Positions 43,296 to 54,064 of a stretch of 64,000 bases of DNA are shown here, piece by piece. The position numbers were made by a program, and so were the translations under genes. Source of the stretch: Chenopodium formosanum (Eukaryota > Streptophyta > Magnoliopsida > Caryophyllales > Amaranthaceae); NCBI GenBank assembly GCA_024500155.1, contig CM044862.1, forward strand, positions 48,060,001 through 48,124,000, given 5' to 3'. Below the pieces are notes generated by a model. That model ran no database searches and was not told the origin of the DNA. It worked only from the letters and a program-made list of their open reading frames with translations. How positions within the stretch are numbered: the first letter of the stretch is position 1; each line of letters opens with the position of its first letter.

Positions 43296-45420
43296 TCAAC
43301 CACTAGGAAACGGATGGTCATGTCCCGACCGTCTCCCCTGTTCCCCAGGCCGGACAGGTAAGTCAATTCGTCCGACTGGGTGCACAAGTCCTCCCCCAAA
43401 CCCAACAAGGGTGTGAGAGACCTCCGTCATGCTATTCGGTTTGTATTTGAGATTGGATAAGCATTTGAGGCTGATGAGGTCCGAGGAGCTTCCTGTGTCG
43501 ATCAAAATTCGACCAACCAGTTGGTTGGCCACCTTGCATTCAATGACCATAGGGTCATCAAGCGGCCGACGGACTTTGCCTCTGTCCTGCTCGGTGATGA
43601 CAACTTTAGGGAAGGCGGATGTGCCTGTCGCCTCAACTTCTTCAACAGAGTTGACCATCTTTCTTAGATGGTCCTTGGTGCCCCGAATGGTCGGGCCACC
43701 CCCGGCAAATTCGCCTGCTATTGTGTATACCGGATCTTCATCAGTTTCGGCACTCACAGCAGGCTGGGGAGTCTTCTTCTCGCACTGCCCCGGATTTGCC
43801 TTGGAAGTCACTTTGGACTTCACATAGGACTTCAGCTGTCCCTTGTCGGCCGGACGATTGAGCTCCCGCTTGAGATTGAAGCAGTCGTTCGTGTCATGGC
43901 CGACATCCTCATGGAAATGGCAATGCTTGTTTTTGTTCCGATTTTCAGCGGAACCTTTCATAGTGGTCGGCTTTTCAAGAGTCAGCCGATCCTTGATTTC
44001 CAAGAGGATAGAGCAGCCGTCCTTGCGGAACTCGTACCTTGGAACGTAGGGTTTCCACTCTTTTTTCTTCTTCTGGGCTGGTTGATCAGAGTTATCAATG
44101 GCCCAGATTTGTTTTTTCTTTTTGCTCTCTTTTGGCTTAGGAGGAGCCGGCTGAGTAGGCCGACTCTCCTTCTGTCGGTCGGACTTCTTAGGGTCCGACT
44201 GCTTATTGGAGGAGCAGAGTTCGGTCGCCTGTATATAGGCTTCCGCCTCTCGTAAGGCTCCCTACGGAGTGAAAATTTGTTTGCGGACGAGTTCATACTT
44301 AAAAGTATACCTGTCCTTCAGACCCTTAAAGAAGTCTGTGAAGGCGACCTCATCAGACAGCCCATGAATCTGGATTCGTACCTGATTGAACCGACATAGG
44401 AACACATACCTTCTCTATCTCCCTTTTATACATTGCCCGAATTAAGGCTTGTCTTTTTGGCAGGGATGTTCATAGAGAAGTTTGAAGCGAACAAGAACGC
44501 AAGCGTCTTGAAGCTATTGATACAACCAGCCGGCAGATTGCCGAACCACTGTTGGGCTATCAGGGTGGTTGGAAAACAACGACACCATACGACATCATCC
44601 AACCCTTGTAAATACATGAGGTGGGTGTATGCTAGCAGGTGGTCTTTTGGAGGTCCTATCATAGGTTCCAACCAGAACATTTTTAACCTTGACCGACTGT
44701 TCGGCTTCGGTTATTTCCCTGGAGAAGGCAGAGGGTTGATCTCCAAGGTGTTGCAGCCTGAGTTGCCAGTCCATCGGCTGATAGCCGTATGCCGCCTGGC
44801 CTCCAAAAAGGGCAGGCTGCATGTAAGGTAAAGCAGGCGACTTGTACAATGGCGGAGCCATGTACTGGCCGACTGGATCATATGAGGGTCAGACTGAACC
44901 CGTGGGCTGCTTGCTGGAGTCTCATGTACAAACTGGGAATACCTCGCAGAGGTATTATGAAAGCTATTATGGTAGGTCGACGTTGAAGCCGACTCTGATA
45001 GCTGGTTTTCTTCTGCTCAATGTATTGAGAATGTTTTCTTGCTACCATCAGCTGTATGTGCCGGATGGCTTTTCTTGTGCCCGTTTCTGGAAACAGGTGA
45101 GGTCGAATTGGGGCCGAGCCTTGTCCGTAGGAGCAGGATGAGGAGTCGGTTGGCGGTCCCTGACCGACTTTTGTTTGCCAACTTTAGCTGGCTTCTTGGC
45201 CGACTGCTCCTTTCTAGGAGTAGGCGACTTTTTGGAGGAGTTTCATGAGTTCATCTCGAGTGACGGGAGTTGATCCTTCCACTTGGGAAGGATCACCCGT
45301 CTAGAGATGAGGGACCCGTTAGGATCCACATATGTTTCGACGTCAGCGTCGTCCCCTGAGTCATGGTCCGTCTGGAGGCCGATTGATCTCAGGATTTGAT
45401 ACAGGGACTTGTGAAGCCAT
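43296..45420 (-). pseudogene. Element G gag and protease
   Basis: The start ATG at 45420 (MASQVPVSNPE) is 16 bases from the PBS. Frames break repeatedly (45243-45420, 44861-44595, 44680-44426, 44296-43982, 44003-43296). Recognisable are the gag core (QQWFGNLPAGCINSF), a zinc-knuckle-like HFHEDVGHDTNDC and the protease active site DTGSSSDLI with GRILI ahead of it. Between 43296 and 42984 the linker to RT is degraded. Confidence 0.85.
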
Positions 45421-45435
45421 CTCAGAGGTACTCTC

Positions 45436-45451
45436 CCCACAGACGGCGCCA
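45436..45451 (-). other. Primer-binding site of G
   Basis: TGGCGCCGTCTGTGGG on the minus strand, two bases after the LTR. Confidence 0.85.
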
Positions 45452-45453
45452 AA

Positions 45454-45979
45454 TGTTTCGGGGGTTTTTGTCCCTTAGGAGAGTTACAACACTAACACTG
45501 GATTCAGCGAAGGGCGCCTGTTCCTGCAAAGCAAACGGACCGCCGGAGGGTCGGTGGTCCGCCTCCGAAGATTAAGTTAGTAAAGTATTCAGAGCAAAAT
45601 GTGCGGAAATAAAGTTATCTGCTTGGATTCCAAGCTCAAGTGTACTGTTTCTTGGGAGTGACAGTTCTGCCAATGATTGGTATTCAATCAAGGTTAGGTC
45701 ATAAAAGTTGTCCTTAAAATCTGATCCCCATAAATGAGGGGAATGTTCCCTATTTATAGGGCTCTAAGAACGTGTGCCCCTTCTAGGGTTTTGTGCCCTA
45801 GGAAGGGGCACGCCGCTTTTGCAGGGCCCTTGGGATTTGGGCCTTGAAAGCCGCCATTCCTAGGGGGCCTAATCTGCCTGCCACGTGTCGCCATCTGGAA
45901 GGGCCAGATGGGCGCTCCTCTTAGGGACACGTGGTTGGCTCGGATTGAGCCAGCTGACCGGGTAAAAATATCCAAATCA
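45454..45979 (-). repeat. 5' LTR of G (526 bp)
   Basis: It starts TGTTTCGGGGG and ends CAAATCA on the plus strand. A CCTATTTATAGGG box near 45750 is the minus-strand TATA. CACGTG cores are near 45892 and 45930. Confidence 0.85.
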
Positions 45980-45984
45980 ACTTT

Positions 45985-46349
45985 TGTGTGGAATGATTTA
46001 TGCAAGTCAAACAAGTGACCATGGGTAGAAATGTAAGGGATTGATTTAAAGAAGTGGTTGCTATAGTTCAGATTTTAGCTTCTCTTTTACATTAACAGAA
46101 ATAGAGATTATACTGCTGGTTATCTTAGGTTATTGATAAAATTTTCTGATGTTGTAAATTTGACCTGTTTTTTGTGCTAAAGATGTGCTAAATATCACAT
46201 AATGAGAATAAGAGAAACAGAACAAAGGAAGAATTGAATGTTGCCTGAAGTTGTTTTCATTTTTCTTGAACTGTTTATGGCTTCTATGCTTATAACTTAT
46301 GTTGGATAGTTAATGAAAACTTCTATCTTATTGCACAACTGCTTGTCAG
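45985..46349 (+). other. BTB intron 1, part after element G
   Basis: Ordinary intron DNA ending in acceptor TGCTTGTCAG. Confidence 0.75.
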
Positions 46350-46533
46350 GAATATGCTTCATGGTCCTTGGAAAGAAGCATCTGCCCCCGTCTTAAGTTT
46401 GCAGATAGATGATACAAATGTTAATGCGGAGGCCATTGCTATTTCATTGGCATACCTTTATGGTCATCACCCTAAGCTTAATGACAATAATGCATTCCGT
46501 GTTCTTGCTGCGGCATCCTTTCTTGATCTCCAG
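46350..46533 (+). CDS. BTB/POZ domain protein, exon 2
   Basis: The first base completes the Arg codon left by exon 1, and the exon ends in phase 0 at CTCCAG/GTATCT. It encodes the second half of the BTB fold (NMLHGPWKEAS, VLSLQIDDTNVN, AIAISLAYLYGHHPKL, FRVLAAASFLDLQ). The phase match with exon 1 across the 11.6-kb intron supports the gene model and suggests that G is spliced out. Confidence 0.9.
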
Positions 46534-46716
46534 GTATCTTACTTTTCATGGTAGTTAATAACTTTAACCTTCATAAGTTCCCCAATCTACCTTTTCCATG
46601 TTTAATGACATTGTGATAATCTTTGTGTTGCACACTTTTATGCAATTCTATCTTAACATATATCCAATCTTAAAATAAAGTTATCAGTACCTGTCTCTTA
46701 AAGCTTGAATTTGCAG

Positions 46717-46785
46717 GAATTGTGTGCTATTTGTACTGACTTTATCATCGCTGAGCTGTGGACTACAAATTTCTTAGCCTATCAG
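46717..46785 (+). CDS. BTB/POZ domain protein, exon 3
   Basis: A 69-base exon in phase 0 between TTTGCAG and GTTTGA encodes ELCAICTDFIIAELW and NFLAYQ, the end of the BTB domain leading into a BACK-like helix region. Confidence 0.88.
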
Positions 46786-46859
46786 GTTTGAGATACTTTT
46801 TGGGTTATTTTTTAAATATCTTTTGTGCTTCTCTATTCTTAATTATACTATCATGACAG

Positions 46860-46958
46860 GTGTTCGCAGAACATCAAGACTATGGCATACATGGGGAAAG
46901 AGTTAGGAATGCTTGCTGGGGCTACCTTTGCCAGAGTGGTTTCATGGAATTGAAAGAG
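46860..46958 (+). CDS. BTB/POZ domain protein, exon 4
   Basis: A 99-base exon in phase 0 between ATGACAG and GTGTGT encodes FAEHQDYGIHGERVRNACWG and ends FMELKE. It forms part of the helical region after BTB. The next exon is not found before 64000, so intron 4 exceeds 17 kb and the gene is incomplete here. Confidence 0.88.
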
Positions 46959-46993
46959 GTGTGTAGCTCATTTTTTGCTTATAGTACTTTTTT

Positions 46994-48910
46994 ATACTCC
47001 ATCCTAGAATAGTTTGAATACTCTTGATTTTCATCGGCCCCAAAAATAGTTTGGACACTTCCTTTCTTGAACTGGTCCTACCATTTATATAATATTTTTT
47101 TCATTCTTTTTAGGGCTGTCAAACAGATCAGGTCGGGTTCGGGTCAGTTGATTTCGAGTCATCTACCCCCCAACCCGAACCTGATCTATTTAAGTATTCG
47201 GGTTGAAAACCCCAACCTGAACTGATATTTTCGGGTTCGGGTCAACCCGGAAATAACCTGATTAGACCTGATTTTAATATTTTTGAGTTCAAATCAGGTT
47301 TTGACCTGAAAATGACCTGAAATTATTTGTGTTTGGGTCAACTTGAAAGTAATCTGGTTTAACCCGATATTTTTGTCTGGGTTTAAATCTGGTTTTTTTT
47401 ACCTAATATTGGCCTAAACAACATTAATTTTATTGGAAAAAAACATGGATATTTTCATTTTTCAAACTAATATTTTCAAGCAAAACACAGAAACATATAA
47501 TGAAACTAGCATAATTAACTATTACATGCCAAAATAAAATCTACTACTGAATTACAAATTAGAATTCAAAAGCAACAAATAGTTTTAAGCAGACTTCATA
47601 TAACATAGTTATTGGGACGATGTATGTCAAGGCTTGTCATCCCTTTTAGCCTTTCAAACTTCAAGATAGATCTATATATATTTGCTGCAAAAAAATGAAA
47701 AATGAAAGCAAGTTAACATCAATAATACATGTTAAAGGGTCGGAAACAAATTATATGAACAAGACGACAAACAATAATAGACATGCAAAACAAGAACAAC
47801 AACAGAGATCTAAAAGCAAATATAAAGGGTGAAATTGTTTACCCTAACAACAATCTAATCAGAAATTATATGAACAAGAACATAGTTCCCTAAAAAACAA
47901 ATATGAACAAGACCATATAATTTAGCAGATTCGTATAATTATATCACTGTATAACAAATCAACCACAATAAAATCAAACAAGAACAACAACAAACTGAAC
48001 AAAGATCTAAAAGCAAAACCAAATTTAAAAAGAAAAAAAACCATATAAAACAAAAACTGAAATGAAGAAATTACCTTAAAGGTTGAACGCAAAAAATGAT
48101 GAAGATCTGAAGATAGAAACTGAAAAACTCACCGAGGATTTGCGGGTTTGAAATGTTAAGAAGAGAGTTAAAGAGAGAGAAAATTGAAATATGAGGAAGG
48201 AAGTTGAAAACGGCTCACCAGTGTGTGAGAAAAAGTGAAGTAGGATTTTAGGGTATTAGTCTACTTTAAGATATTACATGGGTTTGGGCCAAATTTCATT
48301 TGGTGTGTTTAGATATTTTATTTTTGTTTTTATTTTTGAACTACATATCTATCTTATACAATTCGGGTTATCAGGTTCGGGTTGACCCAACCTGATTATG
48401 ACACGAAAATAATTTCGGGTTAAGTGGGTTGTTTTCGGGTTGAGATTTTCAACGTTAACCTAACCCATTTAATTTCAGGTTTGGGTTCGTGTCAACCCAT
48501 TTTCGGGTCAGCTTTTGCCAGCCCTAGTTCTTTTTCAGTTATACTCCGTAAATCAGGCAATAAGTTAAAATAATAAAAAGTTAATATGATGAAAATATAC
48601 ATTGTGACAATTCTAATAAGATCCTATATAACTCTTTCTTATTTTTTATTTTTTTTTTTAAAAAAACCATAAATCACAAAAGGCGAAGTAGAGTTTGTGA
48701 AGAGTGTCAAAAGTCAAAACATCAACTAAAAAAGAATTGAGTAAATATCTCTTACATTACTTTTGGACCCACTATTTCCTTTCCACACCCACTTTTCGGT
48801 TAGAATTTCTATACAAATGCCACATTAAATCCCATCAAATCTACTCACAGCTTATCTCCTAAAACTCTATTTAGTGATTTGTTTTTTAATGTGGCATGGA
48901 GAGAGTAGTA
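46994..48910. mobile_element. Probable MITE in BTB intron 4, split by a hAT-like element
   Basis: It begins TACTCCATCC and ends GGAGAGAGTAGTA, inverted ends of the TACTCCCTCC type common in plant Stowaway/mariner MITEs with TA duplications. Without the inserted 1.4-kb element it would be about 0.5 kb. Boundaries are approximate. Confidence 0.5.
47111..48526. mobile_element. hAT-like non-autonomous transposon (1416 bp)
   Basis: It has ends TAGGGCTGTCAAA and TTTTGCCAGCCCTA (inverted) and an 8-bp duplication ATTCTTTT (47103-47110) / GTTCTTTT (48527-48534) with one mismatch. Both subterminal regions are dense in a GGGTTCGGGTCA-type motif and its complement. No transposase is encoded; the middle is A-rich. 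Confidence 0.8.
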
Positions 48911-48953
48911 TTTTAAATGGGTATATAGATTTTGGGGATGTTTCCTGTTTAGG

Positions 48954-49474
48954 GTAAAAATACCCCATATACGTAGTCTAATCTTGTAGTGACACGTGGC
49001 CCAACCAAAGGGCGACACGTGTCGCTATGGGAAGATGACACGTGTCAAAGGCTCAAAAGAGCCCTCGAAATTAGCATTAAAAGGGGCCTTAGTTACATCA
49101 TGGCCCTTTTCCCGAGAGATACCCTTGAAAGTCGCAAAACGGTGCCCCCGTATTACACGTGGCACCGCCTGATTGCGCAGCCAATCACGTCACAGAATTT
49201 TAGAGTACAAACCCTAAAGGGCACAGACTCCCACCCCTATAAATACCCCAATCATTTATGATGGGAGGGGTGGATTAAGACATTACAGAAAAAGAGCATT
49301 AAATAGCTTCAACTTCTCTCTACTTTCTCTCTCTAGCCTTTTCCGTTCAGATCTGTAACTTGATCGTCGGAGGCGAATATTCCGGTAAAGGAATATTCGT
49401 TTATTTTGCAGGTGCTCAAGTCTCCTGGAGAGCGCGACCAATATCCGAGGAAATCCAAAAAATACCCGAAATAT
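48954..49474 (+). repeat. 5' LTR of H (521 bp)
   Basis: It starts TGTTTAGGGT; the end reads CCCGAAATA, where CCCGAAACA is expected. CACGTG cores occur near 48992, 49014, 49038 and 49157; CCCCTATAAATACCCC is near 49235. Confidence 0.9.
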
Positions 49475-49476
49475 TT

Positions 49477-49492
49477 GGCGCCGTCTGTAGGA
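49477..49492 (+). other. Primer-binding site of H
   Basis: TGGCGCCGTCTGTAGG, one base different from the A and G sites. Confidence 0.8.
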
Positions 49493-49505
49493 TTACTCGT
49501 CCGTT

Positions 49506-51926
49506 ATGGCAATAAATGGTCAGACACCTAATGTCGGCTCTGGTACAGGCGAGGACGGTCATATAGAGGACCTAGTCCCTACAATTCATTCCAGTAATCC
49601 ATTGACCGTCTCATTTCAAGAGGCCGATGATCCTCCTATTATTGCTGCTTTCTTGCAGACCGCACTCAACAAACTTTGGAAGGAGTTTGAGAACAACTGA
49701 GCTTCTACCTCTAGGCAGCCGCCCAGAAAAGAGGGAGAAAGAGCTCCAAAGAAAACTCAGAACAGAGCAACCAATGCAACTGGGAACACCCCATTTCGCC
49801 GGCCGAATGGAAGGTCTCCGAGGGTGCCACAGACGAATTTGTCTAGTTTGTTGGCGAAAACCCAGTCGGCTGGGGAGGGACAGACAACCTCGAAGAGAGG
49901 AGACAGAGCCATGAAAGACGCAAGTGAATACCTTCAACCTAAACGGGAACGTGCCGCTTACTCGGACACGGCTTCAACTCCCACAATGCCGAATGAATTT
50001 TCTAACCACTCTATTTCCCAACATAGTAACTCAGCCATCTCCGACAGGAGTCAAGCTGTTCGTACTCCAACCCCCATTCCAGTACAACCGCTTCAGTATC
50101 AGTCCCTCTAGGGTTTCAACGACATTTTGCACCCGAGCCAGGTCTTCGGACAATATGGGCCATTCGGCCAGACTCCCTATTTGGCTGGACAGTCCGTGCA
50201 ACCCCTGCCAATTGATTGGCAAATGCGCTTACTAACTCTTGGAGATAAGCCGCCTCCGTTTTCGCAAGAAATTTTAATTGCTCCTCGGCCGCCAAAGGTT
50301 AAAAGTGTACTTGTGGGCGCCTATGATGGTACGGGCAACCCCGAGGAACACATCACTTCGTACACACCTGATGTACTTACAAAGCGTAGATGACGTTACC
50401 TGGTGAAATGCTTCCCGACCACTTTGAAGGCTGTGGCGCAGGATTGGTTCTATAGCCTTCCGGCCGGGTGTATCAATTGCTTTACCACACTCGGTTTGCT
50501 GTTCGTGGGGAACTTCTCTTACAACATACCACCTCAAAAGACAAGTCTCAATTTGGCAGCAATTGTGCAAGGAAAAAATGAGGGCTTACGTTCGTACGTC
50601 CAAAGATTTAACCAAGAAAAAGCCCAGATTCATAATCTGCTGGATGAAATGGCTTACTCTGAATTTCTCCGGGGATTAAGGCATAATGGTTTTAAGTTTG
50701 GTTTGGTAAGAAAAAAGGTTTAGACATACGCAAGTGTTCTGCGGGAAGCCGAAGCCTACATTGAAGCAGCCGACTTTTGTTCGCTTACAAAAACAGAGGC
50801 GTTGGCTAAGGGGGCTGAAAAGAAACAATCTACTCAGCAAGACTCGGCCGGTAAAAAGAAAGAAGGAAACAAAGGGAAAGAAGTCTGGGTGGCCGACGGC
50901 CAGCAACCAAATTAAAAGAAAGTCAAGACGTACGAGCTTCAGCACGAGTTCAACAAAGATTGCTACTCGATCCTAATGGAAATCAAGTATAAGTTCGAGT
51001 TTGAAAAGCCCCAGACGTTAAGAGGCTTGGCTCAGTATAGGAACAAAAACAAGTTCTGCAAAGATGTGGGGCATGACACGAACGATTGCATAAATCTGAA
51101 AAGACTGTTGGACAATCTAGCCGAGAAGGGCATGCTAAACTCTTATGTGATGAAATCCAAGTTCACTTATACACGAACAGACACTACGTCCGAAAAGAAA
51201 AAGAAAAATGATAAGGAAGATGATGGGAATAGTACCGATTCGGGCTTTGTGGCCGTAATCAGGGGAATTCGCCTCAAGCGACCCCACCATGAAGGGAATC
51301 AAGCAGAATGCCTGTAACTTGGGAAAGGTGATGCAGGCGCACGTTGTGAAGGCAGAAGGCCAAACCCTTCCCCGAAGTAATCGTTAGCGAGGCTGACTGA
51401 GGGGAGGTCAAAGCCCTGCACAACGATCCTATGGTGTTTATCATGAAGATAGCCAACTTGAAAGTTGGCCGAATACTGATAGATACGGGCAACTCATCTA
51501 ATATCATCATGCTCTAAAAGACATCACTCATCCCTTAGTGGGGTTTAGGGGAAACATCATTCACCCAGTCGGACAGTAGATTTGCCGGTCCGATTTGGGC
51601 AGAAAGGAGAAGGGAGGGACATGGTTGTCCGATTCTTAGTGGTGAAGGAATTGACTTGCTATAATGTCATACTCGGCCGTCCCACCCTAAATGCTGCAAA
51701 GGCTGTGATCATCCCCCATCTGTTGAAGTTTAAGCGATCAGACGGAAAAATTGGTTCGATTCAAGGAAGTCAGAAAATTGCAAAAGAATGTAACCAGCTA
51801 GCTGTTAAGCGAACAATTCGCGGACAAGGAAAGCCGTCCGAGTCTAAAGGGGAAGAACCCCCACTCCAAGCTTACCAGTCGGCCAAAAGCGAAAGCAGGC
51901 CATGGCCGACCAGGCATAGCAATTAA
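49506..51926 (+). pseudogene. Element H gag and protease
   Basis: It starts ATG at 49506 (MAINGQTPN) and stops at 49700. Homology continues through 50127-50393 (PPKVKSVLVGAYDGTGNPEE), 50403-50723 (gag core FLRGLRHNGFKFG), 50976-51317 and 51410-51926 (VGRILIDTGN, an altered protease active site). The zinc-knuckle-like motif reads KFCKDVGHDTNDC; three residues present in A (HYH) are missing. Multiple indels. Confidence 0.85.
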
Positions 51927-52008
51927 TGACCGTCGGCCGGCCTACCAAGATGTAGTGCTTGACACCGATGGTCATTGTAGGCACTATAGTTATTAGTTAA
52001 TTGAGCTG

Positions 52009-53994
52009 TTGAGAGAATTCAAAGATGTATTTGCATTCAAAGTCAGTGAAATGCCGGGCCTTAACCTGCCGTGCACAAGCTTCTGGTCATTAAACCCGTG
52101 CGCCAGAAGAAAAAAAATCATGGAGAAGAGAGGAACCAAGCGGCCGCAGCCAGGTGAAAAAGCTGCTGGACGCAGGTTTTATTCGGCAATGCTACTACCC
52201 AGATTGGGTAGCAAATGTAGTCCTTGTAAAGAAGCCGAATGAGACTTGGACGATGTGCTTGAACTATACAGACTTGAAAGGCATGCCCTAAGAATAGCTT
52301 TCCCTTGCCTAAAATCGATCGCTTGGTTGATTCTACGGCCGGGCACGCCCTAATGAGCTTTATGGACGCATACTCCGGTTTCCATCAAATCCCTCTATGG
52401 GAAGAAGATCTAGAGAAAACCGCGTTTGTTACTTAGTAGGGGTTGTATTGTTACAAGGTTATGCCATTCGGCCTCAAGAATGCCCCTGCAACGTTTCAGC
52501 GACTTGTCAATACAGTCTTTAGAGATCAGCTCGACCGGAATATGGAGGTGTACATTGATGACATGATTGTTAAGTCAAAGGAGCCGGCCGACCATCTAAA
52601 TGATCTCCAAGAAACATTTACCGAACTCAGGCGGCATAAGATGATGTTAAACCCGATGAAATGTGTCTTTGGTGTTGAATTCGGTAAATTTCTCGGATTT
52701 TTGATTGATCAACGTGGAATTGAGGCTAACCCTGAAAAAATTTAAGCCGTCTTGGACATGAAGTCTCCAAGAACAACTGACGGATTTTTAGCAGCACTCG
52801 ATCGATCGATTTCTGTCAAGATCAAGGGACAAATGCCGATACTTTTTTCAAACCATCATAAAGAAAGCCATGTTTGAGTGGACGGAAAGCTGAAGAAGCA
52901 TTCGTACAGTAAAAAGTCATCCGCATACATTGCCTCGGCTCGTCAATCCACTCAAGAATGAGAGGTTGTACATTTATCTTGCCATCTCAAAACACTCCTT
53001 AAGTGTCGTCCTGCTTGTTGAAAGGGACGACCACCAGCACTCTACTTTATCAGCCATGTACTACATAACACCGAGCTCAGGTTGTTGAAAAGTTTAGCTT
53101 AGCATTGTACATGGCATCTAAAAAGCTGCATCCGTACTTCCTGGCACATTCAATTGTGGTATGATCAACCACTCAAGAATCCATTTGCAACTTTAGAAGC
53201 TAGTGGTCGCATGCTTAAATGGGTTTTAGAATTTAGAGGCTCAACATCACGTTCGAGCCCTGAAAAGCTATAAAGGGGCAGGCCTTTGTTGATTTTTTGG
53301 CCGAGATGACGTGGCCTGACTTGCAGAACAACGATCGGATGTGGTGCTGGAATTATTTGTCAATCCCCCGAAGAGGACAAGTTTGAGTATGCGCTGAGAT
53401 TTGAATTTCAAGCCTCTAACAATGAGGTCAGCCTTAGAATGTGTAAGGCGGCAGGAGTAACAAAGGTTGATGTAAGCTCGGACTCCTAGCTAATAGTCGG
53501 CCAAGTGTATGATGACTTTGAAGCAAGGAAGCCGGCCATGATGAAGTATTTGAAGAAAGTCAAAGAAGAGGCCGAGAGCCTAGAACACTTTACTCTACAA
53601 CAAGTTCCCCGGTCGTCCAATCATCAAGCGGACGCCCTCTCTAAGTTAGCATCCTCGGCATCATGTGATACCCCTAGATCAGTGTTTTGGGAAGTAAAGG
53701 AAAAGAGGAGTATTGATAGTACAGATCATTGATAGAAGCTCAACTTCGACGGACGGAATCATTTCCTACCTAAGGGATGGATTGCTCCTGGCCGATCCTA
53801 AAGAGAGTTGGTCGATGAAAAAGAGAGCGGCCTGGATCGAAATGAAGCAGAGGGGATATGATGTGCTGGACGACCTCCACCAGGGGCATTGTGGCTCCAA
53901 CATTGGAGGACAAGCCTTGGCTGAAAAGGTTACCCACTTAGGACACAAGTGTTATAAACCAAACACAAACATTAAAAACCGACCTACTGGTTAG
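52009..53994 (+). pseudogene. Element H reverse transcriptase, RNase H and start of integrase
   Basis: Broken RT homology begins at 52009; 52443-52745 has MPFGLKNAPATFQ and the intact catalytic box YIDDMIV. The 52745-53500 stretch is rich in indels. Homology resumes at 53505-53732 (SNHQADALSKLAS, RNase H region) and 53713-53994 (YDVLDDLHQGHCGSNIGGQA, start of integrase). Homology to A stops at THLG (about 53943), where E2 begins after a deletion. Confidence 0.85.
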
Positions 53995-54064
53995 ATGATT
54001 TATCATAAAAAGCTGACCCCTAGTCCAACAAAATTAAAAAAGTCAATTTAAAAGAAATTGTTGA

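Larger units (their letters stand above)
35528..45979 (-). mobile_element. Element G: decayed Tat-clade retrotransposon in BTB intron 1
   Basis: On the minus strand: 5' LTR (45454-45979), PBS (45436-45451), gag-pol (45420-39880), hairpin junction, an opposite-strand gene (36429-39068) and 3' LTR (35528 to about 36008). ACTTT at 35523-35527 and 45980-45984 is the probable target duplication. Gag-pol has many frameshifts. It runs opposite to the host gene, as A runs opposite to the surrounding LTR B1. Confidence 0.9.
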
